NCBI RefSeq assembly: GCF_000829415.1
Contig: NZ_AP014637.1
Location: 4,233,001-4,297,000, forward strand
Origin: Pseudomonas sp. StFLB209
Lineage (GTDB): Bacteria; Pseudomonadota; Gammaproteobacteria; Pseudomonadales; Pseudomonadaceae
Direction of reading: 5' to 3'
Length of the DNA: 64,000 nt
A model generated the notes under the pieces. The model did no database searches, was not told the DNA's origin, and saw nothing but the letters and a program-made list of their open reading frames with translations. Each line of letters opens with the position of its first letter. Within the stretch, counting starts at the first letter, position 1. A program made the translations under genes and the position numbers. Positions 55,207-64,000 of the stretch are shown here, piece after piece.

Positions 55207-56649
55207 ATGACCAATCTTCTGTTGTATCAACGTATCGCCCAGCAGCTTGCCGAAGATATTCGCCGCGGCGTTTATCAGCCGGGTGAGCGTGTTCCGTCGG
55301 TGCGCAAGATGAGCCTGCAGCTCAATGTCAGCCATGCCACGGTGCTGCAGGCCTACGCCAATCTTGAGGATCAGGGGCTGATTCGCGCCCGGCCACAGTC
55401 AGGTTATTACGTCCACCAGACTCCGGCGCTGACCGCATCGACGCCTGATATCGCCCGGGTCGAGCGGCCCAGCCTGGTGACTCGTAGCACCATTATCCAG
55501 CAGGTTTTGGTTGAATCACGACGTGAAGGGGTATTTGCCCTGGGTGCGGCTGTGCCTCATGTCGATTATCTGCCGGTCCGTGCACTGCATCAGCAACTGG
55601 CCAAAGTGACCCGTTTTCAAAGCCCGCGAGCCTTCAGCTACATGTTCAGCCCAGGCTATGAGCCGCTGCGGCGCCAAGTGGCGATCCGCATGCGTGATGC
55701 CGGGGTGGTGGTCGATCCTTCTGAGGTGGTGATCAGCCACGGTTGTGTCGATGCGCTGCAGATGGCTTTACGAGTGGTGACACGGCCGGGTGATTTGATT
55801 GCTGCCGAGTCGCCGGCTTATTACGGTCTGCTGCAACTGGCGGATTTGCTGGGGCTGAAGGTCATCGAGATTCCCAGTGATCCGGTCACCGGTATCAGTC
55901 TGGAAGCCTTGCAGCTGGCGGCCAATCAGTGGTCGATCAAGGCCTTGGTACTGACTGCCAGGGTAAGCAACCCGCTGGGGGCGACCATGCCCGAGGAGCG
56001 GCAGAAGAGTCTGCTGCGGCTGGTTGGCGATTTTGATATCCAGGTCATCGAAGATGATATCTATGGCGAGCTGATGTTCGAAATCGGTCGCACCCGTGCG
56101 CTCAAAGCCTTTGATCGGCATGACCGGGTCATCTACTGCTCAAGCTTCTCCAAAACCCTGTCGCCGGGAGTGCGCATTGGCTGGATGATTCCAGGCAGCA
56201 AGTACCTGGCCGAAATCCAGCGATTGCAGACCTTCAGTACCCATTCGGCGTGCAGCGTGACCCAGATGGGAGTGGCGGCCTACCTAGAGAATGGTGGCTA
56301 TGATCGCCATCTGCGGCATATCCGGATTGAGTACCGCAAGAACCTGAGCGCCTATCAATTGGCCGTGCAGCAGCATTTTCCCGAGGGCACCCAGATGAGC
56401 CGGCCATTGGGCGGTTTCATTCTATGGGTCAGTTTGCCCGGCAGGGTCAATACTCAGGAGCTGCATATTCGTGCGCTGGAGCAGGGCATCAGCATCGCCC
56501 CAGGGCTGATTTTCAGCAATACAGAGCAGTTCAATCATTGCATTCGTCTGAACTGTGGGATGCCGTGGAATCGCGAAGCGGAGCGCTCTCTGATGACGCT
56601 GGGAATGTTGGCGCGGCAGTTGTGTCATGAGGCGGCCGCAGGATTTTGA
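55207..56649 (+). CDS. MocR/PdxR-type transcriptional regulator (GntR HTH-aminotransferase fusion)
   Basis: Fusion protein of 480 residues: N-terminal GntR winged helix (1-72; GERVPSVRKMSLQLNVSHATVLQAYANLEDQGLI) and a PLP-binding class I aminotransferase-like domain (100-475) with the Schiff-base lysine K316 in YCSSFSKTLSPGVRIGW, SHGCVDALQMAL and VSNPLGATMP. The catalytic lysine is kept, so PLP is probably bound, as in MocR proteins that respond to an amino compound. No target is obvious; neighbours are unrelated. Confidence 0.9.
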   Translation: MTNLLLYQRIAQQLAEDIRRGVYQPGERVPSVRKMSLQLNVSHATVLQAYANLEDQGLIRARPQSGYYVHQTPALTASTPDIARVERPSLVTRSTIIQQVLVESRREGVFALGAAVPHVDYLPVRALHQQLAKVTRFQSPRAFSYMFSPGYEPLRRQVAIRMRDAGVVVDPSEVVISHGCVDALQMALRVVTRPGDLIAAESPAYYGLLQLADLLGLKVIEIPSDPVTGISLEALQLAANQWSIKALVLTARVSNPLGATMPEERQKSLLRLVGDFDIQVIEDDIYGELMFEIGRTRALKAFDRHDRVIYCSSFSKTLSPGVRIGWMIPGSKYLAEIQRLQTFSTHSACSVTQMGVAAYLENGGYDRHLRHIRIEYRKNLSAYQLAVQQHFPEGTQMSRPLGGFILWVSLPGRVNTQELHIRALEQGISIAPGLIFSNTEQFNHCIRLNCGMPWNREAERSLMTLGMLARQLCHEAAAGF

Positions 56650-56751
56650 CCTATAGGCATGCGCTCTTTTCGTCCGATATTGGTCTGCTGACTTGTCAAT
56701 CGGGTTGTAAAGGGCCAGCATGTTTATTTCTGCCCAAATCATTGTTCGCTT

Positions 56752-57456
56752 ATGACTGTCTTTCGCCTTGCTGGATTGTTAGTCGTCGTGTTGTTGTGCG
56801 GTTGCGATGCTCGGGAGCCGTCTGCGCCCAGACCCAAAACAGAGGCTGCCTCGGCGGCTGTTGCGGTGCCTGAAGCGCCTGCGCGGCCGGTTGCGCCATC
56901 GACTGCCGAGAAGCCCGTTGCGCAGGTGGTAAGCGGCGCTGTGGCGGACAAGCATGAGCCTGCGCCGGTGCACAGCCTGGCGCCCAGCGTGCCGGTCAAG
57001 CCTGTGGTGCTCGACAAGAATGATTTTGGTGTGGCCAGCAAGCCTGTCGCCGCGCATGCGCAGCCTGAAAAGGCGGCGAAGGCGGTTGCCGGTGCCGAGC
57101 CTGGCAAGCCAGGTGTCAGCAAGTCTTCGACCAAGACGGTTGCCAAGGCCGATCGCAAGGAGTTGAAGGCCAAGGGTGACAAGGTGCCGGCCAAGAATGT
57201 GCGCATTGGCAATGCCAAGCTGGATCTGAGCCTGCCGCAGGAGTTGGTGCGCGAGCTGGAGCCGCCAGCCAATGTTATCAGTGGTCGGCGCAAGCCACTG
57301 CTGCCGCCGATGTTTGGTGATAAGGCGAATTCTGCCGAGTCAGGCTCGTTCGAGCTGGGCGGTCGGATTATCAGCAACGAAATGCAGCTGCAGATGCGCA
57401 ACGACAACCGCCGGGATGTCGACGGCGCGGCGCTGGACTTCAAATTCAGGCAGTAA
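56752..57456 (+). CDS. Ala/Lys/Pro-rich lipoprotein of unknown function
   Basis: Lipoprotein of 234 residues: lipobox VLLCGC with Cys 18. The middle (residues 20-145) is low-complexity, rich in Ala, Pro, Lys and Val, resembling flexible spacers across the peptidoglycan layer. The C-terminal 80 residues are more ordered (NAKLDLSLPQELVRELEPP and SGSFELGGRIISNEMQLQMR), and conserved-looking. Pseudomonas homologues are sometimes mislabelled as translation initiation factor IF-2 because of the Ala/Pro/Lys content; there is no GTPase motif here. Confidence 0.75.
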   Translation: MTVFRLAGLLVVVLLCGCDAREPSAPRPKTEAASAAVAVPEAPARPVAPSTAEKPVAQVVSGAVADKHEPAPVHSLAPSVPVKPVVLDKNDFGVASKPVAAHAQPEKAAKAVAGAEPGKPGVSKSSTKTVAKADRKELKAKGDKVPAKNVRIGNAKLDLSLPQELVRELEPPANVISGRRKPLLPPMFGDKANSAESGSFELGGRIISNEMQLQMRNDNRRDVDGAALDFKFRQ

Positions 57457-57550
57457 CGCCCTGTCTGCCCTGTGCTATGGCAGTTACAAGCCTTTGTGGC
57501 TGCCGCTAATATCGCTACTCTTTTTTCGTATTCCCAAGGTGTATCGCTTC

Positions 57551-57808
57551 ATGGACTGTCGTTCAGGTTGTGGTGCGTGCTGCATCGCGCCGTCTATTAC
57601 TTCGCCCATCCCCGGCATGCCTGATGGCAAGCCCGCCGGTGTGCGCTGCCTGCATCTTTCTGTGGAGATGCTCTGTGGATTGTTTGGTCGTCCCGAGCGG
57701 CCTGACGTGTGTGGGGGCTTTGCGGCGGATGAGGAGGTCTGTGGTGTTGACCAGGCTGATGCGATTCGTCTGATTGGCTGGTGGGAAAGAGCTACCGCTA
57801 CCACCTGA
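57551..57808 (+). CDS. YkgJ family cysteine-cluster protein
   Basis: Protein of 85 residues with the YkgJ signature MDCRSGCGACCIAP at the N-terminus (CxxxCGxCC) and further Cys at RCLHLS, MLCGLF, DVCGGF and EVCGVD, eight in all. The cluster probably binds zinc or an Fe-S centre. It has no signal peptide. The family has no firm function. The longer upstream frame lacks family character; the ATG at 57551 begins the Cys cluster. Confidence 0.85.
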   Translation: MDCRSGCGACCIAPSITSPIPGMPDGKPAGVRCLHLSVEMLCGLFGRPERPDVCGGFAADEEVCGVDQADAIRLIGWWERATATT

Positions 57809-57851
57809 GTCCGGGTGCTGGCGGTTCTATCGTAAGCAGAGGAGTGGAACG

Positions 57852-58460
57852 ATGAAATCGCTGTACCGCCTGGCTGTTACGTGTGGTGTAACTGTACTGT
57901 TCACGGGCGTTGCACACGCCGAAGACTGGCAGTTGGCCAAGGATGAACAGGGTATCAAGGTGTGGCTCAGTGAGGTGCCGGGTTCGAAGTACAAGGCCTA
58001 TCGTGGCGTAACCGTGATTGATGCCAGCTTCCAGCGACTGCGTGCCTTGCAGGAAGATGTGGCGGGCGCCTGCGCCTGGATTCATGAGTGTGAATCGCAG
58101 AAGCTGCTCAAACACGAAGGTGACAAGGCCTGGACCTACACCCGCTTCAAGACGCCCTGGCCGGTCACCCCGCGTGACTCTGTGTTGCAGGTCAGTACCG
58201 TTCAGCAAACCGATGGCAGCCTGAGGCGCAACCTGCTGGCACAGCCGCGCTACATTCCTGAAGAAAAAGGCTACGTGCGGGTGGCGAGTGTCGACGGGTA
58301 CTGGCAATTGACGCCGAAGGGGCCTGATCGTACCGAGGTGACTTACCAGGTGCACACCGATCCTGGTGGCAGTGTGCCGTCGTGGTTGAGCAACAAGTTC
58401 GTGGTCGATGCGCCGTTCAACACCCTCAAGGCATTGCGGGAGAGGGCGCTAAAGCCTTGA
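57852..58460 (+). CDS. START-domain lipid-binding-like periplasmic protein
   Basis: Protein of 202 residues with a signal peptide (1-23, ending GVAHA) and a START-like domain: EDWQLAKDEQGIKVWLSEVPGSKYKAYRGVTVIDASF, DVAGACAWIHECESQKLL, FKTPWPVTPRDSVLQVST and VASVDGYWQLTPKGPDRTEVTYQVHTDPGGSVPSWLSNKF. This domain forms a hydrophobic pocket for lipid-like ligands. ATG preceded by AGAGGAGTGGAACG. Ligand unknown. Confidence 0.88.
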   Translation: MKSLYRLAVTCGVTVLFTGVAHAEDWQLAKDEQGIKVWLSEVPGSKYKAYRGVTVIDASFQRLRALQEDVAGACAWIHECESQKLLKHEGDKAWTYTRFKTPWPVTPRDSVLQVSTVQQTDGSLRRNLLAQPRYIPEEKGYVRVASVDGYWQLTPKGPDRTEVTYQVHTDPGGSVPSWLSNKFVVDAPFNTLKALRERALKP

Positions 58461-58475
58461 GGGCTGGCTGCAAAA

Positions 58476-58505
58476 ACAAAGGGCTGCCCTTGGGCAGCCC
58501 TTGTT
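58476..58505. terminator. Bidirectional terminator between START gene and gltA
   Basis: ACAAAGGGCTGCCC / GGGCAGCCCTTGT stem with a TT loop. On the minus strand TTTGTTTTTG follows, on the plus strand TTGTT, so it likely serves gltA mainly and the START gene secondarily. Confidence 0.85.
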
Positions 58506-58519
58506 CGTTGCGCTGAAGC

Positions 58520-59809
58520 TTACTTGCGATCCGGCAGCGAAGTGATATCGCGTTGCTGCTCGCCGGTGTACAGCTGGCGTGGACGGCCAATCTTGTATGG
58601 GCTGGAGAGCATTTCTTTCCAGTGCGAGATCCAGCCGACGGTACGGGCCAGGGCAAAGATCACGGTGAACATGCTGGTCGGAATGCCGATCGCCTTGAGG
58701 ATGATCCCCGAGTAGAAGTCGACGTTCGGGTACAGCGAGCGCTCGATGAAGTAAGGATCGGTCAGGGCGATCTCTTCCAGGCGCATGGCCAGTTCCAGCT
58801 GTGGATCGTTGTGGATGCCCAGCTCGCTGAGGACTTCGTCGCAGCTCTGCTTCATCACGGTGGCGCGTGGGTCGCGGTTCTTGTAAACGCGGTGGCCGAA
58901 GCCCATCAGCTTGAACGGATCGTTCTTGTCCTTGGCCTTGGCGATGTACTTGTCGATATTCGACACGTCGCCAATTTCGTCGAGCATGGTCAGGACCGCT
59001 TCGTTGGCGCCGCCGTGGGCAGGGCCCCAGAGTGCAGCGATACCGGCAGCGATACAGGCGAACGGGTTGGCGCCCGAAGAGCCGGCCATGCGTACGGTTG
59101 AAGTGGATGCGTTCTGCTCATGGTCGGCGTGGAGGATGAAGATCCGGTCCATTGCCTTGGCCAGTACCGGGCTGATCGGTTTGATCTCGCACGGGGTGTT
59201 GAACATCATGTGCAGGAAGTTTTCTGCGTAGCTCAGGTCGTTGCGCGGGTACATCATGGGCTGGCCCATGGAGTACTTGTAGACCATGGCGGCAAGGGTC
59301 GGCATCTTCGCAACCAGGCGAATGGCCGAGATTTCCCGGTGCTGCGGATTATTGATGTCCAGCGAGTCGTGGTAGAACGCCGACAGGGCGCCCACTACGC
59401 CGCACATGACCGCCATCGGGTGGGCGTCACGGCGGAAACCGTTGAAGAAGGTCTTGAGCTGTTCGTGGACCATCGTGTGGTTTTTGACCACGGCAACGAA
59501 CTGGGCCTTCTGTTCTGCGGTTGGCAGTTCGCCGTTGAGCAGCAGGTAGCAGGTCTCCAGGTAGTCGGACTGGCTGGCCAGTTGCTCGATCGGGTAGCCG
59601 CGGTGCAGCAGGATTCCCTTGTCACCATCGATATAGGTGATTTTCGACTCGCAAGAGGCGGTCGACATGAAGCCTGGGTCGAATGTGAAGCGGCCGGTGG
59701 CGGTCAGGCCGCGTACGTCGATCACGTCAGGACCAACAGTGCCGGTCAGAATTGGCAGCTCGACGGGGGCGGTGCCCTCGATGATCAACTGCGCTTTTTT
59801 GTCAGCCAT
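58520..59809 (-). CDS. gltA: Citrate synthase (type II)
   Basis: Hexameric-type citrate synthase of 429 residues joining oxaloacetate and acetyl-CoA, entry to the TCA cycle. Typical blocks: [24 protein letters not shown], catalytic [41 protein letters not shown] and C-terminal [20 protein letters not shown] has a full AGGAGGCC site. Divergent from the sdh operon across a 364-bp gap. Confidence 0.97.
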   Translation of the reverse strand: MADKKAQLIIEGTAPVELPILTGTVGPDVIDVRGLTATGRFTFDPGFMSTASCESKITYIDGDKGILLHRGYPIEQLASQSDYLETCYLLLNGELPTAEQKAQFVAVVKNHTMVHEQLKTFFNGFRRDAHPMAVMCGVVGALSAFYHDSLDINNPQHREISAIRLVAKMPTLAAMVYKYSMGQPMMYPRNDLSYAENFLHMMFNTPCEIKPISPVLAKAMDRIFILHADHEQNASTSTVRMAGSSGANPFACIAAGIAALWGPAHGGANEAVLTMLDEIGDVSNIDKYIAKAKDKNDPFKLMGFGHRVYKNRDPRATVMKQSCDEVLSELGIHNDPQLELAMRLEEIALTDPYFIERSLYPNVDFYSGIILKAIGIPTSMFTVIFALARTVGWISHWKEMLSSPYKIGRPRQLYTGEQQRDITSLPDRK

Positions 59810-60173
59810 ATGGCCTCCTGTTTATGCTTCGAATCATCAGACAGGCCCCCCACGCAGGGCCCGCATCACTATAGTGAGATAAATTCTAAAGTCAATTTGC
59901 CTAAAGTCGTGTTCCAAAGCGGCTTTGGCTATCCATATTTTCGTATTATTCCGACTCCTTTACCCCTTTTGCGCAAGCTGTGCAATCCGCCGTTGGCGGG
60001 TGGTCTGCGCGTTGTCATTAGTGGCCTAACTGTCTATACTCGGCGTCCGAGCGCCATGGGCTTTGCAGCCAGTTTCAGGCGCTCGTCACTTCGTGGGTAG
60101 TGGGTACCTGACCAGTGCACTTCCCAACAACTTGCCCTGTTGTTCAAAGGGCTCTTCAGTGTGAAAAAAAGCC
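59810..60173. other. Divergent gltA/sdhC control region
   Basis: No gene is supported in this 364-bp gap. The gltA side is AT-rich (ATTCTAAAGTCAATTTG). The only well-formed signal is the sdh promoter at 60012-60040. The sdhC leader after it is about 125 nt and shows no strong hairpin. Confidence 0.7.
60012..60040 (+). promoter_or_regulatory. Sigma-70 promoter of the sdh operon
   Basis: TTGTCA, 17-bp spacer, TATACT, about 134 bp upstream of the sdhC start codon. Both hexamers are one substitution from consensus and spacing is ideal. Confidence 0.75.
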
Positions 60174-60548
60174 GTGAAAAGCCAACGACCTGTAAATCTA
60201 GACCTAAGGACAATCAAGCTCCCAGTCACTGCTTACACGTCCATTCTTCACCGTGTTTCCGGTGTCATTCTCTTCGTCGGTGTTGTCATCATGCTTTATG
60301 CATTGGACAAATCCCTGGCGTCCGAGGAAGGCTTCGGTGAAGTCAAGGCGTGTCTGACCAGCCCGCTGGCGAAGTTTGTCATCTGGGGCTTGCTGTCTGC
60401 CCTTCTGTATCACCTGGTGGCCGGCGTGCGTCACCTGATCATGGATGCTGGTGTAGGCGAGACGCTGGAAGGCGGCAAGCTGGGCTCCAAAATCGTAATC
60501 GTTGTTTCTGTGGTGCTGATCGTGCTGGCGGGAGTCTGGATATGGTAA
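60174..60548 (+). CDS. sdhC: Succinate dehydrogenase cytochrome b556 subunit
   Basis: Membrane anchor of 124 residues with three helices; HRVSGVILFVGVVIMLYAL carries the family signature and LYHLVAGVRHLIMD the haem-ligand histidine. With SdhD it binds haem b and ubiquinone. GTG start; no ATG precedes the conserved RPVNLDL block. Its last two codons overlap sdhD. Confidence 0.94.
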   Translation: MKSQRPVNLDLRTIKLPVTAYTSILHRVSGVILFVGVVIMLYALDKSLASEEGFGEVKACLTSPLAKFVIWGLLSALLYHLVAGVRHLIMDAGVGETLEGGKLGSKIVIVVSVVLIVLAGVWIW

Positions 60549-60910
60549 CCAACGTCACTAACCTTTCCCGCTCCGGCCTGTATGACTGGATGGCACAACG
60601 TGTGTCGGCAGTTGTGCTCGCGGCTTATTTCATCTTCCTGATCGGCTACCTGGTGGCCCACCCAGGTATCAGCTACGCCCAATGGCACGAGCTGTTCTCC
60701 GCCACCTGGATGCGTATTTTCAGTCTGCTGGCCCTCGTTGCCCTTGGCGCTCACGCCTGGGTCGGCATGTGGACCATCACCACCGACTATCTGACGCCGA
60801 TGGCGCTGGGCAAGTCGGCGACTGCGGTACGTTTCCTGGCCCAGGCAGTATGCGGCATTGCGATGTTCGCCTACTTCGTCTGGGGCGTGCAGATTCTTTG
60901 GGGTATCTGA
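60542..60910 (+). CDS. sdhD: Succinate dehydrogenase hydrophobic membrane anchor
   Basis: Anchor subunit of 122 residues with three membrane helices (AQRVSAVVLAAYFIFLIGYL; IFSLLALVALGAHAWVGMW; VCGIAMFAYFVWGVQILWGI). The haem-side AHAWVGMWTITTDYL motif is typical. ATG overlaps the sdhC stop by 7 bp, so the pair is translationally coupled. Confidence 0.94.
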   Translation: MVTNVTNLSRSGLYDWMAQRVSAVVLAAYFIFLIGYLVAHPGISYAQWHELFSATWMRIFSLLALVALGAHAWVGMWTITTDYLTPMALGKSATAVRFLAQAVCGIAMFAYFVWGVQILWGI

Positions 60911-60913
60911 TTA

Positions 60914-62686
60914 ATGGCTAGCACAAAAACTCTTTCTTTCGACGCCATCATTGTTGGTGGTGGCGGTGCCGGTATGCGTGCTGCGCTGCAACTGGCCCAG
61001 GGTGGTCACAAGACTGCTGTGGTCACCAAGGTGTTCCCGACCCGTTCGCACACCGTTTCGGCCCAGGGTGGCATCACCTGCGCGATCGCTTCGGCGGACC
61101 CGAACGATGACTGGCGCTGGCACATGTACGACACCGTCAAGGGGTCGGACTACATTGGTGACCAGGACGCAATCGAATATATGTGCCAGGAAGGTCCTGC
61201 TGCCGTATTCGAGCTCGACCACATGGGTCTGCCGTTCTCGCGTACCGAAACCGGTCGTATCTACCAGCGCCCGTTCGGTGGTCAGTCCAAGGACTTCGGC
61301 AAGGGTGGTCAGGCTGCCCGTACCTGCGCAGCTTCCGACCGTACCGGTCACGCGCTGCTGCACACGCTTTATCAGGGCAACCTGAAAGCCGGCACCGTGT
61401 TTCTCAACGAGTACTACGCCGTTGACCTGGTAAAGAATGGCAATGGCGATTTCGTTGGCATCATCGCCATCTGCATTGAAACCGGCGAAACCATGTACAT
61501 CCGCTCCAAGGCGACCGTACTGGCGACCGGCGGTGCAGGCCGTATCTATTCGTCCACCACCAACGCCCTGATCAACACCGGTGACGGTGTCGGCATGGCG
61601 CTGCGCGCCGGTGTACCGGTGCAGGACATCGAGATGTGGCAGTTCCACCCGACCGGCATTGCTGGCGCAGGTGTACTGGTTACCGAAGGCTGCCGTGGTG
61701 AAGGTGGATACCTCATCAACAAGCACGGCGAGCGTTTCATGGAGCGTTACGCGCCCAACGCCAAGGACCTTGCCGGTCGTGACGTCGTGGCCCGTTCCAT
61801 GGTCAAGGAAATCATCGCCGGTAACGGTTGTGGTCCTAATGGCGACCACGTGATGCTCAAGCTCGACCACCTGGGCGAAGAAGTACTGCACAGCCGTCTG
61901 CCAGGTATCTGTGAGCTGTCCAAGACGTTCGCTCACGTCGACCCGGTTCTGGCGCCTGTTCCAGTGGTTCCGACCTGTCACTACATGATGGGCGGCGTTG
62001 CCACCAACATCCATGGTCAGGCCATGACCCAGGATGCTGAAGGTAACGATGTGATCCTGCCGGGCCTGTTCGCTGTGGGCGAAGTGGCGTGCGTATCGGT
62101 TCACGGTGCCAACCGTCTGGGTGGCAACTCGCTGCTCGACCTGGTGGTATTCGGCCGCGCTGCCGGCCTGCACCTGGAGAAGGCTCTGGCTGACGGCGTT
62201 CAGTATGACGAAGCCACCGAAGCCGACATCAACAGGGCGCTGAGCCGTCTGGACGCGCTCAACGGCCGTACCGAAGGCGAAGACGTCGCGACCCTGCGCC
62301 GCGAGCTGCAAAGCTGCATGCAGAACTACTTCGGTGTGTTCCGTACCGGCGAGTACATGCTCAAGGGTATCGAGCAACTGGCCGAGCTGCGCCAGCGCAT
62401 TGCCAACGTCAAGATCAACGACAAGTCCCAGGCCTTCAACACCGCGCGTATCGAAGCGCTGGAGCTGCAGAACCTGCTGGAAGTTGCTGAGGCCACGGCC
62501 ATCGCAGCAGAAGCCCGTAAAGAGTCGCGCGGAGCTCACGCCCGTGAAGACTACGAAGATCGTGACGACGAAAACTGGCTGTGCCACACCCTGTACTACC
62601 CGGGTGTCAAAAAGGTCACCAAGCGCGCCGTCAACTTCGCGCCGAAGACCGTGCCAGCGTTTGAACCAAAAGTCCGGACTTACTAA
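60914..62686 (+). CDS. sdhA: Succinate dehydrogenase flavoprotein subunit
   Basis: Catalytic subunit of 590 residues oxidising succinate to fumarate. FAD loop [18 protein letters not shown]; covalent-flavin histidine H46 in [12 protein letters not shown]; substrate residues in [21 protein letters not shown] and [10 protein letters not shown]-terminal [20 protein letters not shown]. Starts 3 bp after sdhD. Confidence 0.97.
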   Translation: MASTKTLSFDAIIVGGGGAGMRAALQLAQGGHKTAVVTKVFPTRSHTVSAQGGITCAIASADPNDDWRWHMYDTVKGSDYIGDQDAIEYMCQEGPAAVFELDHMGLPFSRTETGRIYQRPFGGQSKDFGKGGQAARTCAASDRTGHALLHTLYQGNLKAGTVFLNEYYAVDLVKNGNGDFVGIIAICIETGETMYIRSKATVLATGGAGRIYSSTTNALINTGDGVGMALRAGVPVQDIEMWQFHPTGIAGAGVLVTEGCRGEGGYLINKHGERFMERYAPNAKDLAGRDVVARSMVKEIIAGNGCGPNGDHVMLKLDHLGEEVLHSRLPGICELSKTFAHVDPVLAPVPVVPTCHYMMGGVATNIHGQAMTQDAEGNDVILPGLFAVGEVACVSVHGANRLGGNSLLDLVVFGRAAGLHLEKALADGVQYDEATEADINRALSRLDALNGRTEGEDVATLRRELQSCMQNYFGVFRTGEYMLKGIEQLAELRQRIANVKINDKSQAFNTARIEALELQNLLEVAEATAIAAEARKESRGAHAREDYEDRDDENWLCHTLYYPGVKKVTKRAVNFAPKTVPAFEPKVRTY

Positions 62687-62697
62687 GGGTGGCCGCT

Positions 62698-63402
62698 ATG
62701 TTGAAAGTCGAAGTTTATCGTTACAACCCCGACACCGACTCGGCGCCCAAGACTCAGGTGTTCGACGTCGATACCGGTGGCAAGGATTTGATGGTGCTTG
62801 ATGTATTGGCGCTGATCAAAGAGCAGGACGAAGGTTTCTCGTATCGTCGCTCGTGCCGTGAAGGTGTTTGCGGCTCCGATGGCATGAACATCAACGGCAA
62901 GAATGGCCTGGCATGCATCACGCCGCTGTCTGCCGTGGTCAAGGGCAACAAGCTGGTGCTGCGTCCGCTGCCTGGTTTGCCTGTCATACGTGACCTGGTC
63001 GTCGATATGAGCATCTTCTACAAGCAGTACGAGAAGGTGAAGCCATTCCTGCAGAACGACACGCCGGCTCCGGCCATCGAGCGTCTGCAGTCGCCTGAAG
63101 AGCGTGAAAAGCTCGATGGTCTGTACGAGTGCATCCTGTGCGCTTGCTGCTCGACCTCGTGCCCGTCCTTCTGGTGGAACCCTGACAAGTTCCTGGGCCC
63201 TGCGGCACTGCTGCAAGCCTATCGTTTCCTGGCTGACAGCCGTGACACTCGCACTGCCGAGCGTCTGGCGTCGCTGGACGACCCGTTCAGTGTGTTCCGC
63301 TGCCGCGGCATCATGAACTGCGTCAACGTTTGTCCGAAGGGCCTTAACCCTACCAAGGCTATCGGTCACGTGCGCAACATGCTGTTGGGTAGTGGCGTCT
63401 GA
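62698..63402 (+). CDS. sdhB: Succinate dehydrogenase iron-sulfur subunit
   Basis: Subunit of 234 residues with three Fe-S centres: [2Fe-2S] cysteines in RRSCREGVCGSDGMNINGKN...AC, and two C-terminal clusters in CILCACCSTSCPSFWWNP and CRGIMNCVNVCPKGLNP. ATG at 62698 with AAGGGTGG five bases away; a GTG nine bases upstream would add MAA and is less likely. Confidence 0.96.
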   Translation: MLKVEVYRYNPDTDSAPKTQVFDVDTGGKDLMVLDVLALIKEQDEGFSYRRSCREGVCGSDGMNINGKNGLACITPLSAVVKGNKLVLRPLPGLPVIRDLVVDMSIFYKQYEKVKPFLQNDTPAPAIERLQSPEEREKLDGLYECILCACCSTSCPSFWWNPDKFLGPAALLQAYRFLADSRDTRTAERLASLDDPFSVFRCRGIMNCVNVCPKGLNPTKAIGHVRNMLLGSGV

Positions 63403-63656
63403 TTTACTGCTGTAACCCGCTACATCGTTGCAACCGCTGCGGCGCAGACACACAGTCCGCGCTGCAGTTTTAACCAGGGCAGGGCTCGCAAGGCCAGTGC
63501 TCTAACTTTGAAGAAATGAGACCAGCAGGGGCATTCGGGCTGGTGCCCGGACTATCTGCGTGATCCTTAGTGGCTTGTTACGGTCGCTGCACACGACCGT
63601 CTCAGACTCGCTCTGTGTCTTCGCCGGTGGTGTCCCCTTACCGAGGGTGACCAAGC

Positions 63657-64000
63657 ATGCAAGAAAGCGTGATGCAGCGCATGTGGAACAGCGCCCACCT
63701 TTCCGGTGGTAACGCTGCCTATGTGGAAGAGCTCTACGAGCTCTACCTGCACGACCCTAACGCTGTGCCAGATGAATGGCGCACCTACTTCCAGACGTTG
63801 CCGATTGAAGGTAGCGCTGTCACCGATGTATCGCATTCGACAATTCGCGATCATTTCGTGTTGCTGGCCAAAAACCAGCGCCGCGCACAACCGGTATCCG
63901 CCGGCAGCGTGAGCAGCGAACACGAGAAGAAGCAGGTTGAAGTGTTGCGGCTTATCCAGGCTTACCGTGTACGTGGCCATCAAGCGGCCCAGCTCGACCC
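63657..64000 (+). CDS. sucA: 2-oxoglutarate dehydrogenase E1 component, partial
   Basis: The first 114 codons of SucA, cut by the right window edge. MQESVMQRMWNSAHLSGGNA is the typical E1 start, then AYVEELYELYLHDPNAVPDEWRTYF (E2-binding helix) and RLIQAYRVRGHQAAQLDP, the conserved entry to the catalytic part. The enzyme decarboxylates 2-oxoglutarate with thiamine diphosphate. GAGGGTGACC precedes the ATG. It lies 254 bp after sdhB, the usual Pseudomonas order. Confidence 0.95.
   Translation, partial: MQESVMQRMWNSAHLSGGNAAYVEELYELYLHDPNAVPDEWRTYFQTLPIEGSAVTDVSHSTIRDHFVLLAKNQRRAQPVSAGSVSSEHEKKQVEVLRLIQAYRVRGHQAAQLD

Noticed and set aside
56752-57456. Translation initiation factor IF-2 label for the Ala/Pro/Lys-rich protein
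   Set aside because: It has a lipobox and no GTP-binding motifs; similarity to IF-2 would be compositional only.
60911-62587. Long minus-strand open frame opposite sdhA
   Set aside because: Shadow of sdhA codon bias; no family similarity.

Overview
This window is chromosomal DNA from a Pseudomonas, probably of the P. fluorescens / P. putida side of the genus. The signs are high-GC coding sequence with typical Pseudomonas codon use, three dispersed REP-type palindromes (GTAGGAGC...GCTCCTAC), and gene neighbourhoods that I recognise from pseudomonads: mlaA-rssBC-tal-dusA, an aminotransferase-uvrB-gltX block followed by tRNAs, leuCD-methyltransferase-leuB-asd, etfD/etfBA, and gltA/sdhCDAB-sucA. 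Nearly all of it is core genome. The only clearly accessory DNA is a short decayed prophage island at about 8.6-10.5 kb.

Layout. 0-8 kb: end of an OmpR-type response regulator, queF, DUF4404, a HAD-like protein, mlaA, a GNAT, a LysR regulator, a PilZ protein, the rssB-rssC partner-switching pair, and transaldolase. 8.3-11.1 kb: a tiny lipoprotein, then prophage remnants (phage protein, holin, truncated tail tube) with a 140-bp palindromic MITE-like element, then a LysE-family exporter with an apparent internal deletion. 11.2-18.3 kb: dusA, a universal stress protein, a four-gene signalling operon read leftward (GAF kinase, NarL-type regulator, CHASE3/PAS hybrid kinase, single receiver), and a secreted NTF2-like protein. 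18.3-24.5 kb: an eight-gene operon matching fpvGHJK-fpvCDEF, the periplasmic machinery that reduces ferripyoverdine and imports the released iron. 24.8-31.1 kb: aromatic aminotransferase, uvrB with a LexA-like box, gltX, then four tandem tRNA-Ala(GGC)/tRNA-Glu(TTC) pairs.

31.2-41.4 kb: thioesterase, dusC, a GGDEF-EAL protein, a LysR regulator divergent from leuCD, a methyltransferase, leuB and asd. 41.4-46.9 kb: an intergenic hairpin element, then a D-galactonate catabolic operon (dgoK, dgoA, dgoD, transporter, IclR regulator) with palindromes in its promoter region. 46.9-49.1 kb: a zinc alcohol dehydrogenase and a divergent AraC regulator. 49.1-55.0 kb: ETF-ubiquinone oxidoreductase divergent from etfBA, with an exact PsrA-type box between them, then a solute-binding protein and two DUF4398/OmpA lipoproteins. 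55.2-58.5 kb: a MocR regulator, an Ala/Lys/Pro-rich lipoprotein, a YkgJ-type protein and a START-domain protein. 58.5-64 kb: gltA divergent from sdhCDAB and the start of sucA.

I did not find a convincing undescribed multi-gene system. The best leads are the four-gene signalling operon, the tandem operators and MITE in the prophage island next to dusA, the LysE deletion, and the structured element between asd and dgoK.
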